64,000 nucleotides of DNA from Microbacterium hominis (GTDB taxonomy: Bacteria > Actinomycetota > Actinomycetes > Actinomycetales > Microbacteriaceae): contig NZ_CP054038.1 of assembly GCF_013282805.1 (NCBI RefSeq), positions 434,001-498,000 of the forward strand. The letters run 5' to 3'. The notes under the pieces are model-generated. The model made no database searches and was not told the origin of the DNA. It saw nothing but the letters and a program-made list of their open reading frames with translations. Made by a program: the position numbers and the translations under genes. Positions 1-8,321 of this stretch are shown piece after piece. Numbering within the stretch: position 1 is the stretch's first letter; each line of letters begins with the position of its first letter.

Positions 1-636
1 TCGGCGCCCGTCGGACTCCACCTGGATCATTGCGAGGACGCCACGCTCGTAGAAGAAGCCGCGATGCTCGGGTTCGGTTCGGCGATGTTCGACGCATCCA
101 CTCTGCCGTACGCTGAAAACCTCGCGCGGACCGCCGCTGTCGCAGCGCGCGGACACGAACTCGGAATCTGGGTGGAGGCGGAGCTCGGCGAGATCGGCGG
201 GAAGGACGGTGCACACGCGCCGGGGGTGCGCACCGACCCGGCCGAGGCGGCCGGCTTCGTCGACGCGACCGGCGTCGACGGGCTCGCTGTCGCGGTGGGC
301 ACCTCTCACGCGATGACCGAGCGCACCGCCCACCCCGACACCGCCCTGATCGCCCGGATCGCGGCCGAGGTGCCGGTGCCCCTCGTGCTGCACGGTTCCT
401 CGGGCGTGCCGGATGAGGACATAGCCGCGGCCGTCGCCGCCGGCATCCGCAAAGTGAACGTCGGCACCCAGGTGTCGGCGGCGTACACGCGCGCCCTCGT
501 CACCGGGCTCGGCCCCGGCCCGGACCCCCGCAAGGCCCTCGCCGCGGCGCGCTACGCGATCGCCGACGACGTCGAGCGCTTGCTGCGCGTCATCTCGACG
601 CACTCTTCCCTCTCTGCGACCTCCGTCGTTTCCTGA
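1..636 (+). CDS. Class II ketose-bisphosphate aldolase, 5' end cut off by the window
   Basis: The reading frame is open from base 1, so the N-terminus lies outside the window; about 211 residues are visible. The family cleaves ketose 1,6-bisphosphates (fructose- or tagatose-type) to two triose phosphates using a divalent metal. Visible family landmarks are the metal/catalytic LHLDHCED segment near the first bases, the EAELGEIGGKD segment, a VGTSH metal histidine, and the C-terminal HGSSGVPDEDI and KVNVGTQ phosphate-binding segments. It is followed after 19 bp by a small gene and then the NodB-like gene, so it probably belongs to a sugar catabolic operon that begins upstream. The exact substrate (fructose or tagatose bisphosphate) cannot be told from this fragment. 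Confidence 0.93.
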   Translation, partial: SAPVGLHLDHCEDATLVEEAAMLGFGSAMFDASTLPYAENLARTAAVAARGHELGIWVEAELGEIGGKDGAHAPGVRTDPAEAAGFVDATGVDGLAVAVGTSHAMTERTAHPDTALIARIAAEVPVPLVLHGSSGVPDEDIAAAVAAGIRKVNVGTQVSAAYTRALVTGLGPGPDPRKALAAARYAIADDVERLLRVISTHSSLSATSVVS

Positions 637-655
637 CGCCCCCGAAAGGAGCATC

Positions 656-1030
656 ATGTCCGCCACCGTGAGCGGTCCGACCTCGCACGCCGATGAGCCC
701 AGCGCCGCCGAACTCCTCGCCGCCGACGACATCGTCGGGCTCATGCGGGCCTGTCACGACCGCCGTCTCGAACGCGAAGGCATCCCGATGGTGCTTGGCT
801 TCGTCGACGAACGCCGTGAGATCCCCGTGAACTCCGACGCAGCCCAGCTCGCCGAGGGCACGGCGTTCGCCGACGTCTTCGACCGCTACTCCGCGGCGCT
901 CGTCCCGTGGGCGCGTGACGACGACGAGGGCGCCGTCATCACAGCGATGCAGGTGCTCGCCTACACCCACTTCGCGCCCGAAGCCCGTCCGATCACGGAT
1001 GCCGCGGCATCCGTCGCCGAAGGAGTCTGA
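656..1030 (+). CDS. Small hypothetical protein in aldolase/NodB-like operon
   Basis: Encodes 124 residues with no signal peptide or membrane segment and no motif I recognise. It is probably a real gene: it has a good AAAGGA ribosome site before ATG, sits 19 bp after the aldolase stop and ends 1 bp before the next ATG, which is the spacing of a translated operon. The protein is acidic and rich in Ala and Asp, with a central stretch VLGFVDERREIPVNSD. The context suggests an accessory role in the sugar pathway of its neighbours, but no function can be assigned from the sequence. Confidence 0.72.
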   Translation: MSATVSGPTSHADEPSAAELLAADDIVGLMRACHDRRLEREGIPMVLGFVDERREIPVNSDAAQLAEGTAFADVFDRYSAALVPWARDDDEGAVITAMQVLAYTHFAPEARPITDAAASVAEGV

Positions 1031-1031
1031 C

Positions 1032-1712
1032 ATGACCCGCCCCTCTTTCGCCGCGCAGCGGGAGCAGCTGCGCCGAGGCCATTTCATCCGTGTCGTGAAC
1101 TACCACTCGACGCCCAATGGCGCCCGGGACGAGCTCGCGAAGGAGCTCGCCGGATTCGCGCGCGACTACGCACCCGTCACACTCGAGGACCTCGACCAGC
1201 TGTTCGAGACCGGCACGTGGCACAAGGAAAAGCCGGGCCTCATCCCCGTCTTCTACGAGGGGTACCGCAACTCGGCGACGGTGGCGGCGCCGCTGTGCGA
1301 CGAGCTGGGGATCACCGGCTGGTTCCCGATCGCCACGTCGTTCGTCGACTGCGATCCCGAATACCAGGAAGCGTTCGCTCGTGCGCACTGGATCTCGCTC
1401 GTCGAGGAGGACACCCGCGGCGGGCGCATCGCGATGAACTGGGACGAGGTACACGACCTGTCCAAGCGGCACGTCGTCTACCCGCACACGGCCCACCACG
1501 AGGGTTTCGACTCGGCGGTGTCGGATGCCGACATCCAGCGCGAAGTGGTCGACTCCAAGCGCGCGCTCGAGGCGGTCACCGGTCAGGAGGCACCGGCGTT
1601 CGTGTGGCTGCACGGCTCCTCGTACGGACAGAGCCCGCGTCATGACGCGGCGGTGAAGGACGCCGGATACCGCTACCAGTTCGCCAACACGATGATCCAC
1701 CGCGTGAACTGA
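1032..1712 (+). CDS. NodB-like polysaccharide deacetylase family protein with altered metal motif
   Basis: Encodes 226 residues; ATG chosen because GAAGGAG lies just upstream and it follows the previous stop by 1 bp. The fold resembles the NodB/polysaccharide deacetylase family: the position of the usual T-F-D-D-G-Y metal motif is occupied by PVFYEGYRN, and an H(S/T)xxH-like motif is retained as PHTAHHEG; a late WLHGSSYG segment resembles the family's C-terminal strand. Because the conserved Asp-Asp is replaced by Tyr-Glu, it may act on a different C-N bond or not be a metal-dependent deacetylase of the classical type. No secretion signal is visible, which also argues for a cytoplasmic small-molecule substrate rather than a wall polymer. 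Family membership is moderately sure; function is unknown. Confidence 0.7.
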   Translation: MTRPSFAAQREQLRRGHFIRVVNYHSTPNGARDELAKELAGFARDYAPVTLEDLDQLFETGTWHKEKPGLIPVFYEGYRNSATVAAPLCDELGITGWFPIATSFVDCDPEYQEAFARAHWISLVEEDTRGGRIAMNWDEVHDLSKRHVVYPHTAHHEGFDSAVSDADIQREVVDSKRALEAVTGQEAPAFVWLHGSSYGQSPRHDAAVKDAGYRYQFANTMIHRVN

Positions 1713-1753
1713 CCCTCACGCTCCACCCTCTCGCTCGTCCGCAAGGCCCTTGT

Positions 1754-1831
1754 TCGTTTGAGCGAGCGCAGCGAGTCGAAACGTCGTGGGGGTGGGGCGT
1801 TCGTCTCGTGGCTTTGCTCCTCGCTCAACGA
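1754..1831. repeat. Inverted pair of dispersed GTTTCGACTCGCTGCGC-type repeat
   Basis: The left arm (1754-1784) carries GAGCGAGCGCAGCGAGTCGA and the right arm (about 1800-1831) is a degenerate inverted copy ending in CCTCGCTCAACGA. The unit resembles a dispersed repeat common in Microbacteriaceae genomes. The arms can form a stem between the two convergent genes that flank it, so it may serve as a transcription terminator. Confidence 0.55.
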
Positions 1832-1858
1832 CCGTGGTCGCTCAGCGGTCGTGCCGGG

Positions 1859-2560
1859 TCAGCGCGGTACCCCGAGGTGGCGGATGGCACCGTCACGGTC
1901 GCGCCACGTGAGTTCGGTCGTGCCGCCGGCGCGCGTCGATGTCGCCGCACGCGCGGTCCCGGGCGTGATCTCATCGGCGGCGATTCCGGCTGCGACGATT
2001 TCAGCCGTCGCGTCTACGTCGAGCGCCGGTCCGCCCGCGGTGAGCACCCACGCGCGGGACGGATAACCGCGCGGCGGCGAGACGAGATGCCTCTTCGCGC
2101 CCTCGGTAGCGGCGACCGTTACAAGTAGCGTGCCGCGGTCGTGCGCGGCGGCGAAACGGGTGACGCCGGTGGCGGCATCTGTCACCCGTCGCTGGAATCC
2201 GGGTCCGGGCGACCAGAACCAGCTCTCAAGCACGCCGTCAGACGTCAGCGCGAGCACTTCGAGGTGGTCAGGGCCGACGGACGATTGCAGGATCTGTGCG
2301 TCGACGTAGCGACGTCCGGCCGCGAAGCGCAACCCTGCGCTCCAGTTCCCGGGTGGAACGTCGGGTGTCGCGAGGGGGTCGGTGTCGAGGTCGGCATTGA
2401 ACCAGAACACCCAGAGCCCGTCCGCTGAGTCGCACGCGACGAGTTCGAGGTTTCCGCGCGCGCCGTAGACGCCCTGAGCCAGGCTGACGGCGCCGGAGGT
2501 CGCGGTCGCAGGACCGACGATGATTGCTGATCGTGAAAGCATGTGCTTATTCTTGCTCAT
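1859..2560 (-). CDS. Hypothetical repeat protein, possibly beta-propeller-like
   Basis: Encodes 233 residues from ATG at 2560 (MSKNKHMLS); a second ATG 18 bases in is possible. It has no clear signal peptide. Two internal segments resemble each other, NLELVACDSADGLWVFWFN and HLEVLALTSDGVLESWFW, each a short beta strand followed by an aromatic strand, which is the look of small propeller or lectin-like repeats; a third weaker unit ends the protein (RDRDGAIRHLG). It is transcribed divergently from the FAH-hydrolase operon with only 51 bp between the starts, so the two may share control. No enzyme motif is seen and no function is assigned. Confidence 0.68.
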   Translation of the reverse strand: MSKNKHMLSRSAIIVGPATATSGAVSLAQGVYGARGNLELVACDSADGLWVFWFNADLDTDPLATPDVPPGNWSAGLRFAAGRRYVDAQILQSSVGPDHLEVLALTSDGVLESWFWSPGPGFQRRVTDAATGVTRFAAAHDRGTLLVTVAATEGAKRHLVSPPRGYPSRAWVLTAGGPALDVDATAEIVAAGIAADEITPGTARAATSTRAGGTTELTWRDRDGAIRHLGVPR

Positions 2561-2611
2561 ATCTGCGCGGTTGTGACAAGATGTTGCGCAGAGCTCGATC
2601 GAAGGAGAGAC

Positions 2612-3436
2612 ATGAGAATCGCCCGCACCATCCTGAACGGCACGGCGCGCACGGTCGTGAAGGACGAGGCATCCGTTCGCCTGGCTCCCACCGACCACCT
2701 CGACGACGCGATCGCCGTGATTGCCTCGGTGCGCGCGGGACACTCCGCCGCGTGGGAGGCCGTGGACGAGGCAACCCTCGAGCTGACCTCGCCGGTGCGC
2801 ACCGCAGGAAAGATGATCGCCGTGGGGCTCAACTACGCCGACCACACCAGCGAGACCGGGATCGCCCAGCCCGAGCGCCCCCTCACCTTCGCGAAGTACA
2901 CCAGCTCGCTCACCGGCCCGACCGACGACATCGTCGTCCCCGGACACTTGACGGAGCAGGTCGACTACGAGGCCGAGCTCACACTGCTCATCGGCCGCCG
3001 CTGCGGTGGCGCCACCCCGGCGACCCTCGACGACGTCGCGGCCTACACCGTCGCCAACGACGTCTCGGCGCGCGACGTGCAGTTCGGCGACGTGCAGTGG
3101 ACCCGCGGCAAGTCCTTCGACACGTTCACTCCGCTCGGTCCGTGGCTCGTGACCGCTGACGAGTTCGGCGAGCCCGGCGGTCACCGGCTGTACACCGAGG
3201 TCAACGGCGAGACCCTGCAGAGCGACGACACGGCCGAGATGATCTTCGACGTGCCGGCGCTCCTCGCCTTCATCAGCGACGGTGTCACCCTCGAGCCGGG
3301 CGATCTCATCCTCACCGGCACGCCGGCCGGGGCCGGCGCGTTCCGCAATCCCGCCCGGTTCCTCAAGGACGGTGACCTCGTCGTCTGTGGCGTCGAGGGC
3401 ATCGGCGAGCTGCGTAACCGCGTGGTCGTCCGCTGA
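2612..3436 (+). CDS. Fumarylacetoacetate hydrolase (FAH) family protein
   Basis: Encodes 274 residues; start at 2612 is supported by GAAGGAGAG immediately upstream. The family hydrolyses, hydrates or decarboxylates beta-diketo and 2-oxo acid intermediates with a bound divalent metal. Characteristic segments are GKMIAVGLNYADHT, the metal-binding DYEAELTLLIGRR, VANDVSARDVQF, and the C-terminal PGDLILTGTPAGAGAF. It starts a tight operon with the GH4 glycosidase, an IlvD/Edd dehydratase, a Rossmann protein and a PfkB kinase. In such sugar-acid pathways FAH-family enzymes act on 2-keto-3-deoxy sugar acids or diketo derivatives made after dehydration; that specific role is inference from context. 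Confidence 0.92.
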   Translation: MRIARTILNGTARTVVKDEASVRLAPTDHLDDAIAVIASVRAGHSAAWEAVDEATLELTSPVRTAGKMIAVGLNYADHTSETGIAQPERPLTFAKYTSSLTGPTDDIVVPGHLTEQVDYEAELTLLIGRRCGGATPATLDDVAAYTVANDVSARDVQFGDVQWTRGKSFDTFTPLGPWLVTADEFGEPGGHRLYTEVNGETLQSDDTAEMIFDVPALLAFISDGVTLEPGDLILTGTPAGAGAFRNPARFLKDGDLVVCGVEGIGELRNRVVVR

Positions 3437-3475
3437 GCGCTGTCCACGCACGATAATCCATCGCAAAGGAGCACC

Positions 3476-4843
3476 ATGGAAACCGACACCCGGGTCCTTG
3501 TCCTCATCGGGGCAGGATCTGCCGTCTTCACCCGCGGTCTTCTCGCCGACCTCATCGGCGCGGACGACCTTGGCGGCTGGGAGATCCGCCTGGTCGATGT
3601 CAACGAAGAGGCGCTGAACGTCGCCGCCGACCTCGCCGAGGCGATGGTGGAGGCGCGCGGCGCGGGCGGCAAGATCCGCGTCCTACGCTCGACCGACCGC
3701 CGCGCGGTGCTTTCGGGCGCCGACTTCATCGTCACGTGCGTCGGCGTCGGCGGACGCCCTGCCTGGCAGCTCGACCACGAGATCGTGCAGAAGCACGGGA
3801 TCCACCAGCCGGTCGGCGATTCGATCATGCCGGGCGGCATTTCACGCCTCCTGCGCACGACGCCCGTGCTCGTCGAGATCGCCCGCGACATCGCCGACCT
3901 CGCACCCGATGCGTTCTTCTTTAACTACTCCAACCCGATGACAGCCAACGTGCAGGCGATCCATCAGGAGACCGGCCTCGACGTCGTGGGCCTCTGCCAC
4001 GGGATGCACCACATCCAGCGCGAGCTTGCGCAGCTGATCGATGCGCCGTTCGAGCGCACTTCGACGCTGTACGCGGGGATCAACCACCTGACATTCATTT
4101 ACGACTTCCGCCTCGACGGCAAGGACGCCTGGCCGGCGATCCGCGAGCGCGTGCAGCGTGAGCTGGCTGAAGCACCTGACCCCGCCGACATCGGCAACAT
4201 CTTCTACGAGAAGCCGACGGCGTGGCACAACCCGTTCGCGTGGGAGTTGTTCGAGCGGTACGGCGCGTTTGCCGCGGCGGGCGATCGCCACGTCGTGGAG
4301 TTCTTTCCGGAGCGGTTCTCGCAGGGCGACTACTACGGCAAGAAGCTCGGGATCGACGCGTTCTCGCTGCCGGAGATCCTGGAGTGGGGCGAGAACCGGT
4401 ATCAGGGGATGCTTCGCCAGGCGACCGGCCAGGAGCCGCTGGACCAGTCCATCTTCGAGCGCAGTGGCGGTGAGCAGGAGCAGCTGATCGCCATCATCCG
4501 CTCGATCACCTTCGACTCGCGCGAGATGTTCAGCTGCAACGTGGTCAACAGGGGACTCGTGCCCGGTCTGCCCGATTGGTCAGCGGTGGAGATCCCCGGC
4601 GTCGCCACAGCCCGCGGCATCCGCCCCATCGAGGTGCCCGACCTGGGCAAGCCGCTCACCGCGATCCTCGCCCGCCGTCTGACCTCCGTCGACCTCGCCG
4701 TCGACGCTGCACTGACGGGCGACCGAGACCTCGCGATTGAGGCGATGATCGCCGACGGCGCCGTCTTCGACGCCGCCAAGGCGGCCGCGCTCACCGACGA
4801 TCTGCTCGCCGCACAGGCGCAGTACCTGCCGAGGTTCTCATGA
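3476..4843 (+). CDS. Glycoside hydrolase family 4 (NAD-dependent alpha-glycosidase type)
   Basis: Encodes 455 residues, the normal size for GH4. These enzymes use NAD+ and a divalent metal to cleave glycosides by transient oxidation of C3. Seen in order: the dinucleotide-binding IGAGSAVFTRGLLADL at residues 11-26, GVGGRPAWQLDHEI, NYSNPMTANVQAI, the signature LCHGMHH, and AGINHLTFI carrying the metal histidine. The Cys-His-Gly signature differs from the Cys-Asn/Cys-Asp-type signatures of the 6-phospho-glycosidase branches, so an unphosphorylated alpha-glycoside or glycuronide substrate is more likely. The stop overlaps the next ATG by 4 bases (ATGA), giving translational coupling with the dehydratase. 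Start supported by AAAGGAG. Confidence 0.92.
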   Translation: METDTRVLVLIGAGSAVFTRGLLADLIGADDLGGWEIRLVDVNEEALNVAADLAEAMVEARGAGGKIRVLRSTDRRAVLSGADFIVTCVGVGGRPAWQLDHEIVQKHGIHQPVGDSIMPGGISRLLRTTPVLVEIARDIADLAPDAFFFNYSNPMTANVQAIHQETGLDVVGLCHGMHHIQRELAQLIDAPFERTSTLYAGINHLTFIYDFRLDGKDAWPAIRERVQRELAEAPDPADIGNIFYEKPTAWHNPFAWELFERYGAFAAAGDRHVVEFFPERFSQGDYYGKKLGIDAFSLPEILEWGENRYQGMLRQATGQEPLDQSIFERSGGEQEQLIAIIRSITFDSREMFSCNVVNRGLVPGLPDWSAVEIPGVATARGIRPIEVPDLGKPLTAILARRLTSVDLAVDAALTGDRDLAIEAMIADGAVFDAAKAAALTDDLLAAQAQYLPRFS

Positions 4844-6636
4844 GTGCCGAGAACCTCGGATCGACCGGATTCGACGAGCGCCCCGTGCCATTCTCGACCG
4901 CAGGCGACCGCCCGTGGGGAGAAGGGCTCCGTTCGCAGGTGTGGTTCGGGGACCCGGGGAAGACCGGCTTCATGCATCGGTCCTGGCTGCGCAGCGAGGG
5001 TCTGCCCGACGACACGTTCGAGGGCCGCCCGGTCATCGGCATCGCGAACTCGTGGTCCGAGCTCACGAGCTGCAACATCCACCTCCGCGCACTCGCCGAG
5101 CACGTCAAGCGCGGCGTCTGGCAGGCAGGTGGCGTACCGTTCGAGTTCCCGACGACGTCGGCGGGCGAGCCCTTGGTGCGTCCGACGGCGATGCTGCTGC
5201 GCAACCTCATGGCAATGGACCTCGAAGAGACCTTGCGTATGAACCCGCTCGACGGCGTCGTGCTGCTGGCCGGTTGCGACAAGACGACTCCGGCGTACCT
5301 GATGGGCGCGGCATCCGTAGATCTGCCAACCCTGCTAATCACCGGCGGCCCGATGCTCAACGGCAAGTACCGCGGCACCGACATCGGCTCGGGCACGAGT
5401 GTGTGGCGCTTCACCGAGGCGTACCGCGCCGGACAGATCACCGCCGACGACGTGCGCGAGGCCGAGGGGTGCATGGCCCGCAGTCAGGGGCACTGCATGA
5501 CGATGGGTACGGCATCGACGATGGCGTGCGTGTCGGAGTACATGGGAATGCAGCTGCCCGGTACCGCCGCGCTCGGCGCGAACGACTCGCGCCGCGCGAC
5601 CGCGGCTCACCTGGCCGGCCGGCGCATCGTCGAGATGGTCGCCGAGGATCTGCGTCCCTCGAAGATCCTCACCCGCGCGGCCTTCGAGAACGGCGTGCGC
5701 GCCAACGCCGCGCTCGGCGGGTCGACGAACGCCGTCATCCACCTACTCGCCCTGGCCCGTCGCGTCGGCGTAGAGCTCACCCTCGACGACTTCGACGAGC
5801 TCGTGCGCGACATCCCCGTCCTCGCCGACCTCATGCCGTCAGGCCGCTTCCTCATGGAGGAGTTCCAGGATGCCGGCGGCACCGCCGGTCTCGCTGCGAC
5901 GCTGGGCGAGCTGCTCCACCGCGACACCCCCACCGTCACGGGGCGGACCCTCGGGGAGAACTACGACGGCGCCGAGGTGTGGGATCGCGAGGTCATCCGA
6001 CCGCTGGAGAACCCCGTGAAGCCTGTGGGCTGGGGCATCGCCGTGCTGCGCGGCAACCTCGCGCCGCGGGGTGCGGTCATCAAGCAGTCCGCCGCGAAGC
6101 CGGAGCTGATGACCCACACCGGACGTGCTCTCGTGTGGGACTCGCTGCAGCAGTACCTCGCCGAGGCCGACGATCCCGATCTCGACGTCGACGCCTCCGA
6201 CATCCTCATCGTCCGCAACGTCGGGCCGAAGGGATACCCCGGCATGCCCGAGGTCGGCAACATGCCATTGCCGCGCAAGATCCTCGAAGCCGGCATCCTC
6301 GACATGGTGCGGATCTCAGATGCGCGCATGAGCGGAACCTCATACGGGACGATCGTGCTGCACGTCGCACCCGAAGCCGCCGCCGGAGGGCCGCTCGCGC
6401 TCGTACGCACCGGCGACCGGGTGACTCTCGACGTGCCGAACCGGTCGCTGTCGATGGATGTCTCGGACGACGAGCTCGAGCGGCGTCGCGCGCAGTGGTC
6501 GGCCCCCGTCGTAGCGGGTGCGGAGCGCGGCTGGATCAAGCTCTACACCGAGCACGTGGTACAGGCTGACGAGGGGTGCGATCTCGACTTCCTGCAGGGT
6601 CGCAGCGGCGCGGCGGTCGGGCCGCAGGCGTTCTGA
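4840..6636 (+). CDS. IlvD/Edd family dehydratase, probably a sugar-acid dehydratase
   Basis: Encodes 598 residues. The family removes water from 2,3-dihydroxy acids using an Fe-S cluster. Family segments include IGIANSWSELTSCNIHLR, VLLAGCDKTTPAYLM, EGCMARSQGHCMTMGTAST, NAALGGSTNAVIHLLALA, and the C-terminal GPKGYPGMPEVGNM plus DARMSGTSYGTIVLH. The length and the SQGHC-type cluster cysteine context fit the sugar-acid branch (arabinonate, xylonate, galactonate-like) better than biosynthetic IlvD, and the surroundings (GH4, FAH, PfkB, aldolase) support catabolism. It overlaps GH4 by 4 bp and is followed 1 bp later by the Rossmann gene. The exact sugar acid is not determinable here. Confidence 0.92.
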   Translation: MSAENLGSTGFDERPVPFSTAGDRPWGEGLRSQVWFGDPGKTGFMHRSWLRSEGLPDDTFEGRPVIGIANSWSELTSCNIHLRALAEHVKRGVWQAGGVPFEFPTTSAGEPLVRPTAMLLRNLMAMDLEETLRMNPLDGVVLLAGCDKTTPAYLMGAASVDLPTLLITGGPMLNGKYRGTDIGSGTSVWRFTEAYRAGQITADDVREAEGCMARSQGHCMTMGTASTMACVSEYMGMQLPGTAALGANDSRRATAAHLAGRRIVEMVAEDLRPSKILTRAAFENGVRANAALGGSTNAVIHLLALARRVGVELTLDDFDELVRDIPVLADLMPSGRFLMEEFQDAGGTAGLAATLGELLHRDTPTVTGRTLGENYDGAEVWDREVIRPLENPVKPVGWGIAVLRGNLAPRGAVIKQSAAKPELMTHTGRALVWDSLQQYLAEADDPDLDVDASDILIVRNVGPKGYPGMPEVGNMPLPRKILEAGILDMVRISDARMSGTSYGTIVLHVAPEAAAGGPLALVRTGDRVTLDVPNRSLSMDVSDDELERRRAQWSAPVVAGAERGWIKLYTEHVVQADEGCDLDFLQGRSGAAVGPQAF

Positions 6637-6637
6637 C

Positions 6638-7093
6638 ATGAGGGCTGTCCTCGTGATCGGCGCGACCGGCATTCTTGCTCCGGCGGCCTCACGCCTGTCC
6701 GAGCGAGGGATACACGTGGTCGGGATCTCCAGAAAGGGTCGGGAGGGGACTGTAGCCGTCGACGCTCACGATTCGGACGCCCTCACCGAAGCGCTCGCGG
6801 ACGCGACGTGGGATGCCGCGATGGTCTACGAACCCGCGGTGTCGCAGAAATCGCTCGCGTACATCCACGGTGCGACGCCCGGTCGGTGCGTGGTCGTTCG
6901 CACGAGCGCTGCCGCCGATCCCGCTCGCGGCACGCTTGTCATCCCACGAGACACGTTGCAGCTCGGCTGGACCGCAGATACGCCGCACCGCTGGCACACC
7001 CCCTCAGAGGTGTCGGCGGCTGCGCTCGACGTGCTCGCCGATGGGCAGCCACGCACGCTCGGCACCGTACGCCCCTGGCAGGACCGGCCGTGA
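6638..7093 (+). CDS. Small NAD(P)-binding Rossmann (SDR-like) protein
   Basis: Encodes 151 residues. The N-terminus MRAVLVIGATGILAPAA has the GxTGxxA-type dinucleotide-binding turn of short-chain dehydrogenase-like proteins and is followed by an HVVGISR strand that would end the second beta strand. The protein is about half the normal SDR length and lacks a visible YxxxK catalytic pair, so it may be a regulatory or partial reductase-fold protein. It begins 1 bp after the dehydratase stop and its stop overlaps the GTG of the kinase by 3 bases, so it is firmly inside the sugar operon. Substrate and reaction are unknown. Confidence 0.75.
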   Translation: MRAVLVIGATGILAPAASRLSERGIHVVGISRKGREGTVAVDAHDSDALTEALADATWDAAMVYEPAVSQKSLAYIHGATPGRCVVVRTSAAADPARGTLVIPRDTLQLGWTADTPHRWHTPSEVSAAALDVLADGQPRTLGTVRPWQDRP

Positions 7094-7974
7094 TCGTCGC
7101 GCTCGCGATCTCGCCGAGTCTCGATGTCACCTACGAGGTCGAGCAGCTACGACACGGCGAGATCACCCGGCCGATACGGGTCACCCGTGTCGCGGGAGGC
7201 AAGGCGCTCAACGCCGCACGCGTGGCCCGCGCGTTCGGGGCGGAGGTGCGGGCGATAGCCGCGCTCGGGGGACACGCCGGCGCCGCTGTCGCAGAGCTCC
7301 TCGCGGCGGACGACGTGCCGACCAGAGTGGTGTCGCTGGCCGCCGAGACCCGGACCTGCATGGCGATCGTGGAAGGTGACGGTGCGACGTCAAGTACCGA
7401 CATCTACGAGCCGGCCGCTCCACTGACTGCGCACGAATGGTCGCAGCTGACCGACGAGGCTACCGCGGCCGTAGGGGATCGGAGGCCGTGGGTCGCGGTT
7501 TCCGGATCGCTTCCGGAGAGCGTGCCGACCGAGGCTGCCGTTGACCTGATCATGTCATTGCAGCGGGCTGGCGCGCGCGTCGCGCTCGACAGTTCCGGAC
7601 GGGGCTTGCGAACGCTGGGACCGGTCGTCGAACTCGTCAAGGTCAATCGTGCGGAAGCCGAGGAGTTCGTCGGAGGAGCGCCGCGGGATGCCGAGGAGTC
7701 GGCGCGCGCTCTCAACGCCGCGTGGGGATGTGACGTCGTCGTCACTGACGGGGTGCGAGGAGGGTTCGGCATCCTCGACACGAGAGAGATCGCGGTGCCC
7801 GCGCCGCGCAGGCTGGGCCGCTTCCCCGCAGGGAGTGGCGATGCCTTCTTCGGAGCGTTGCTCGCCGGTCTCGACCGCGGAGCGGACGCCGAGATCGCAC
7901 TTACACAGGCGCGCGACGCCGCTGAGCGCAACGCCGCCGTGCCCGGACAGGGTGTGCTCGCCGATCCGCTCTGA
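7090..7974 (+). CDS. PfkB-family sugar (phosphate) kinase, 1-phosphofructokinase-like
   Basis: Encodes 294 residues from GTG at 7090, which overlaps the previous stop (GTGA). PfkB kinases transfer ATP phosphate to sugars; the FruK/LacC branch phosphorylates fructose 1-phosphate or tagatose 6-phosphate. The N-terminal motif GGKALNAARVARAFGA (about residues 36-51), the VKVNRAEAEEF segment and the C-terminal signature PAGSGDAFFGALLAGL are present, with the catalytic base Asp251 intact. With a class II aldolase nearby, a route ketose phosphate to bisphosphate to trioses is plausible. A decayed copy of the last third of such a kinase lies at about 9.8-10.0 kb. Confidence 0.92.
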   Translation: MIVALAISPSLDVTYEVEQLRHGEITRPIRVTRVAGGKALNAARVARAFGAEVRAIAALGGHAGAAVAELLAADDVPTRVVSLAAETRTCMAIVEGDGATSSTDIYEPAAPLTAHEWSQLTDEATAAVGDRRPWVAVSGSLPESVPTEAAVDLIMSLQRAGARVALDSSGRGLRTLGPVVELVKVNRAEAEEFVGGAPRDAEESARALNAAWGCDVVVTDGVRGGFGILDTREIAVPAPRRLGRFPAGSGDAFFGALLAGLDRGADAEIALTQARDAAERNAAVPGQGVLADPL

Positions 7975-8321
7975 CGGATCGCGGGCCCGACCGGCGCGCG
8001 GGTCGGCGAGAACGTGGATGACTTCAAGCGCCGATACGTCGACACATGTGGATGCGGACCACCACCGCGCGCGCGGATCGCCACTGTAGCCGCACGTCCG
8101 GCACGCGTTACGCCGCGCGGCAACGTCCCGGCGTGGCTCGTCCGCACGAGCGGACATGTCGAACTGTTCGATCTGGCTAGCCGGATCCGCTCCGTCGGTG
8201 CAGGCGATGTCGATCATCATGAGCGTGATGCTCCTCCGCCCCGGACGCACCCGGAAGCATCACGCCGACTCAGAACCATAAATCACACGACAGACCCGCA
8301 GGTGCGGCTGATTGGAGCGAA
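7975..8321. other. Intergenic stretch with a 10-bp inverted repeat
   Basis: No convincing gene is seen in these 347 bases; open frames here lack a ribosome site and family resemblance. It contains a 10-bp inverted repeat, GCGTGATGCT at 8223-8232 and its complement at 8256-8265, which could be a terminator or operator before the amine oxidase gene at 8322. Confidence 0.45.

Noticed and set aside
2524..3159. Arg-rich open frame overlapping the FAH gene
   Set aside because: Out-of-frame shadow with Arg/His/Gly-rich composition.
4840..6636. Biosynthetic dihydroxyacid dehydratase IlvD
   Set aside because: The operon context and the sugar-acid-branch features point to catabolism; no branched-chain amino acid genes are nearby.
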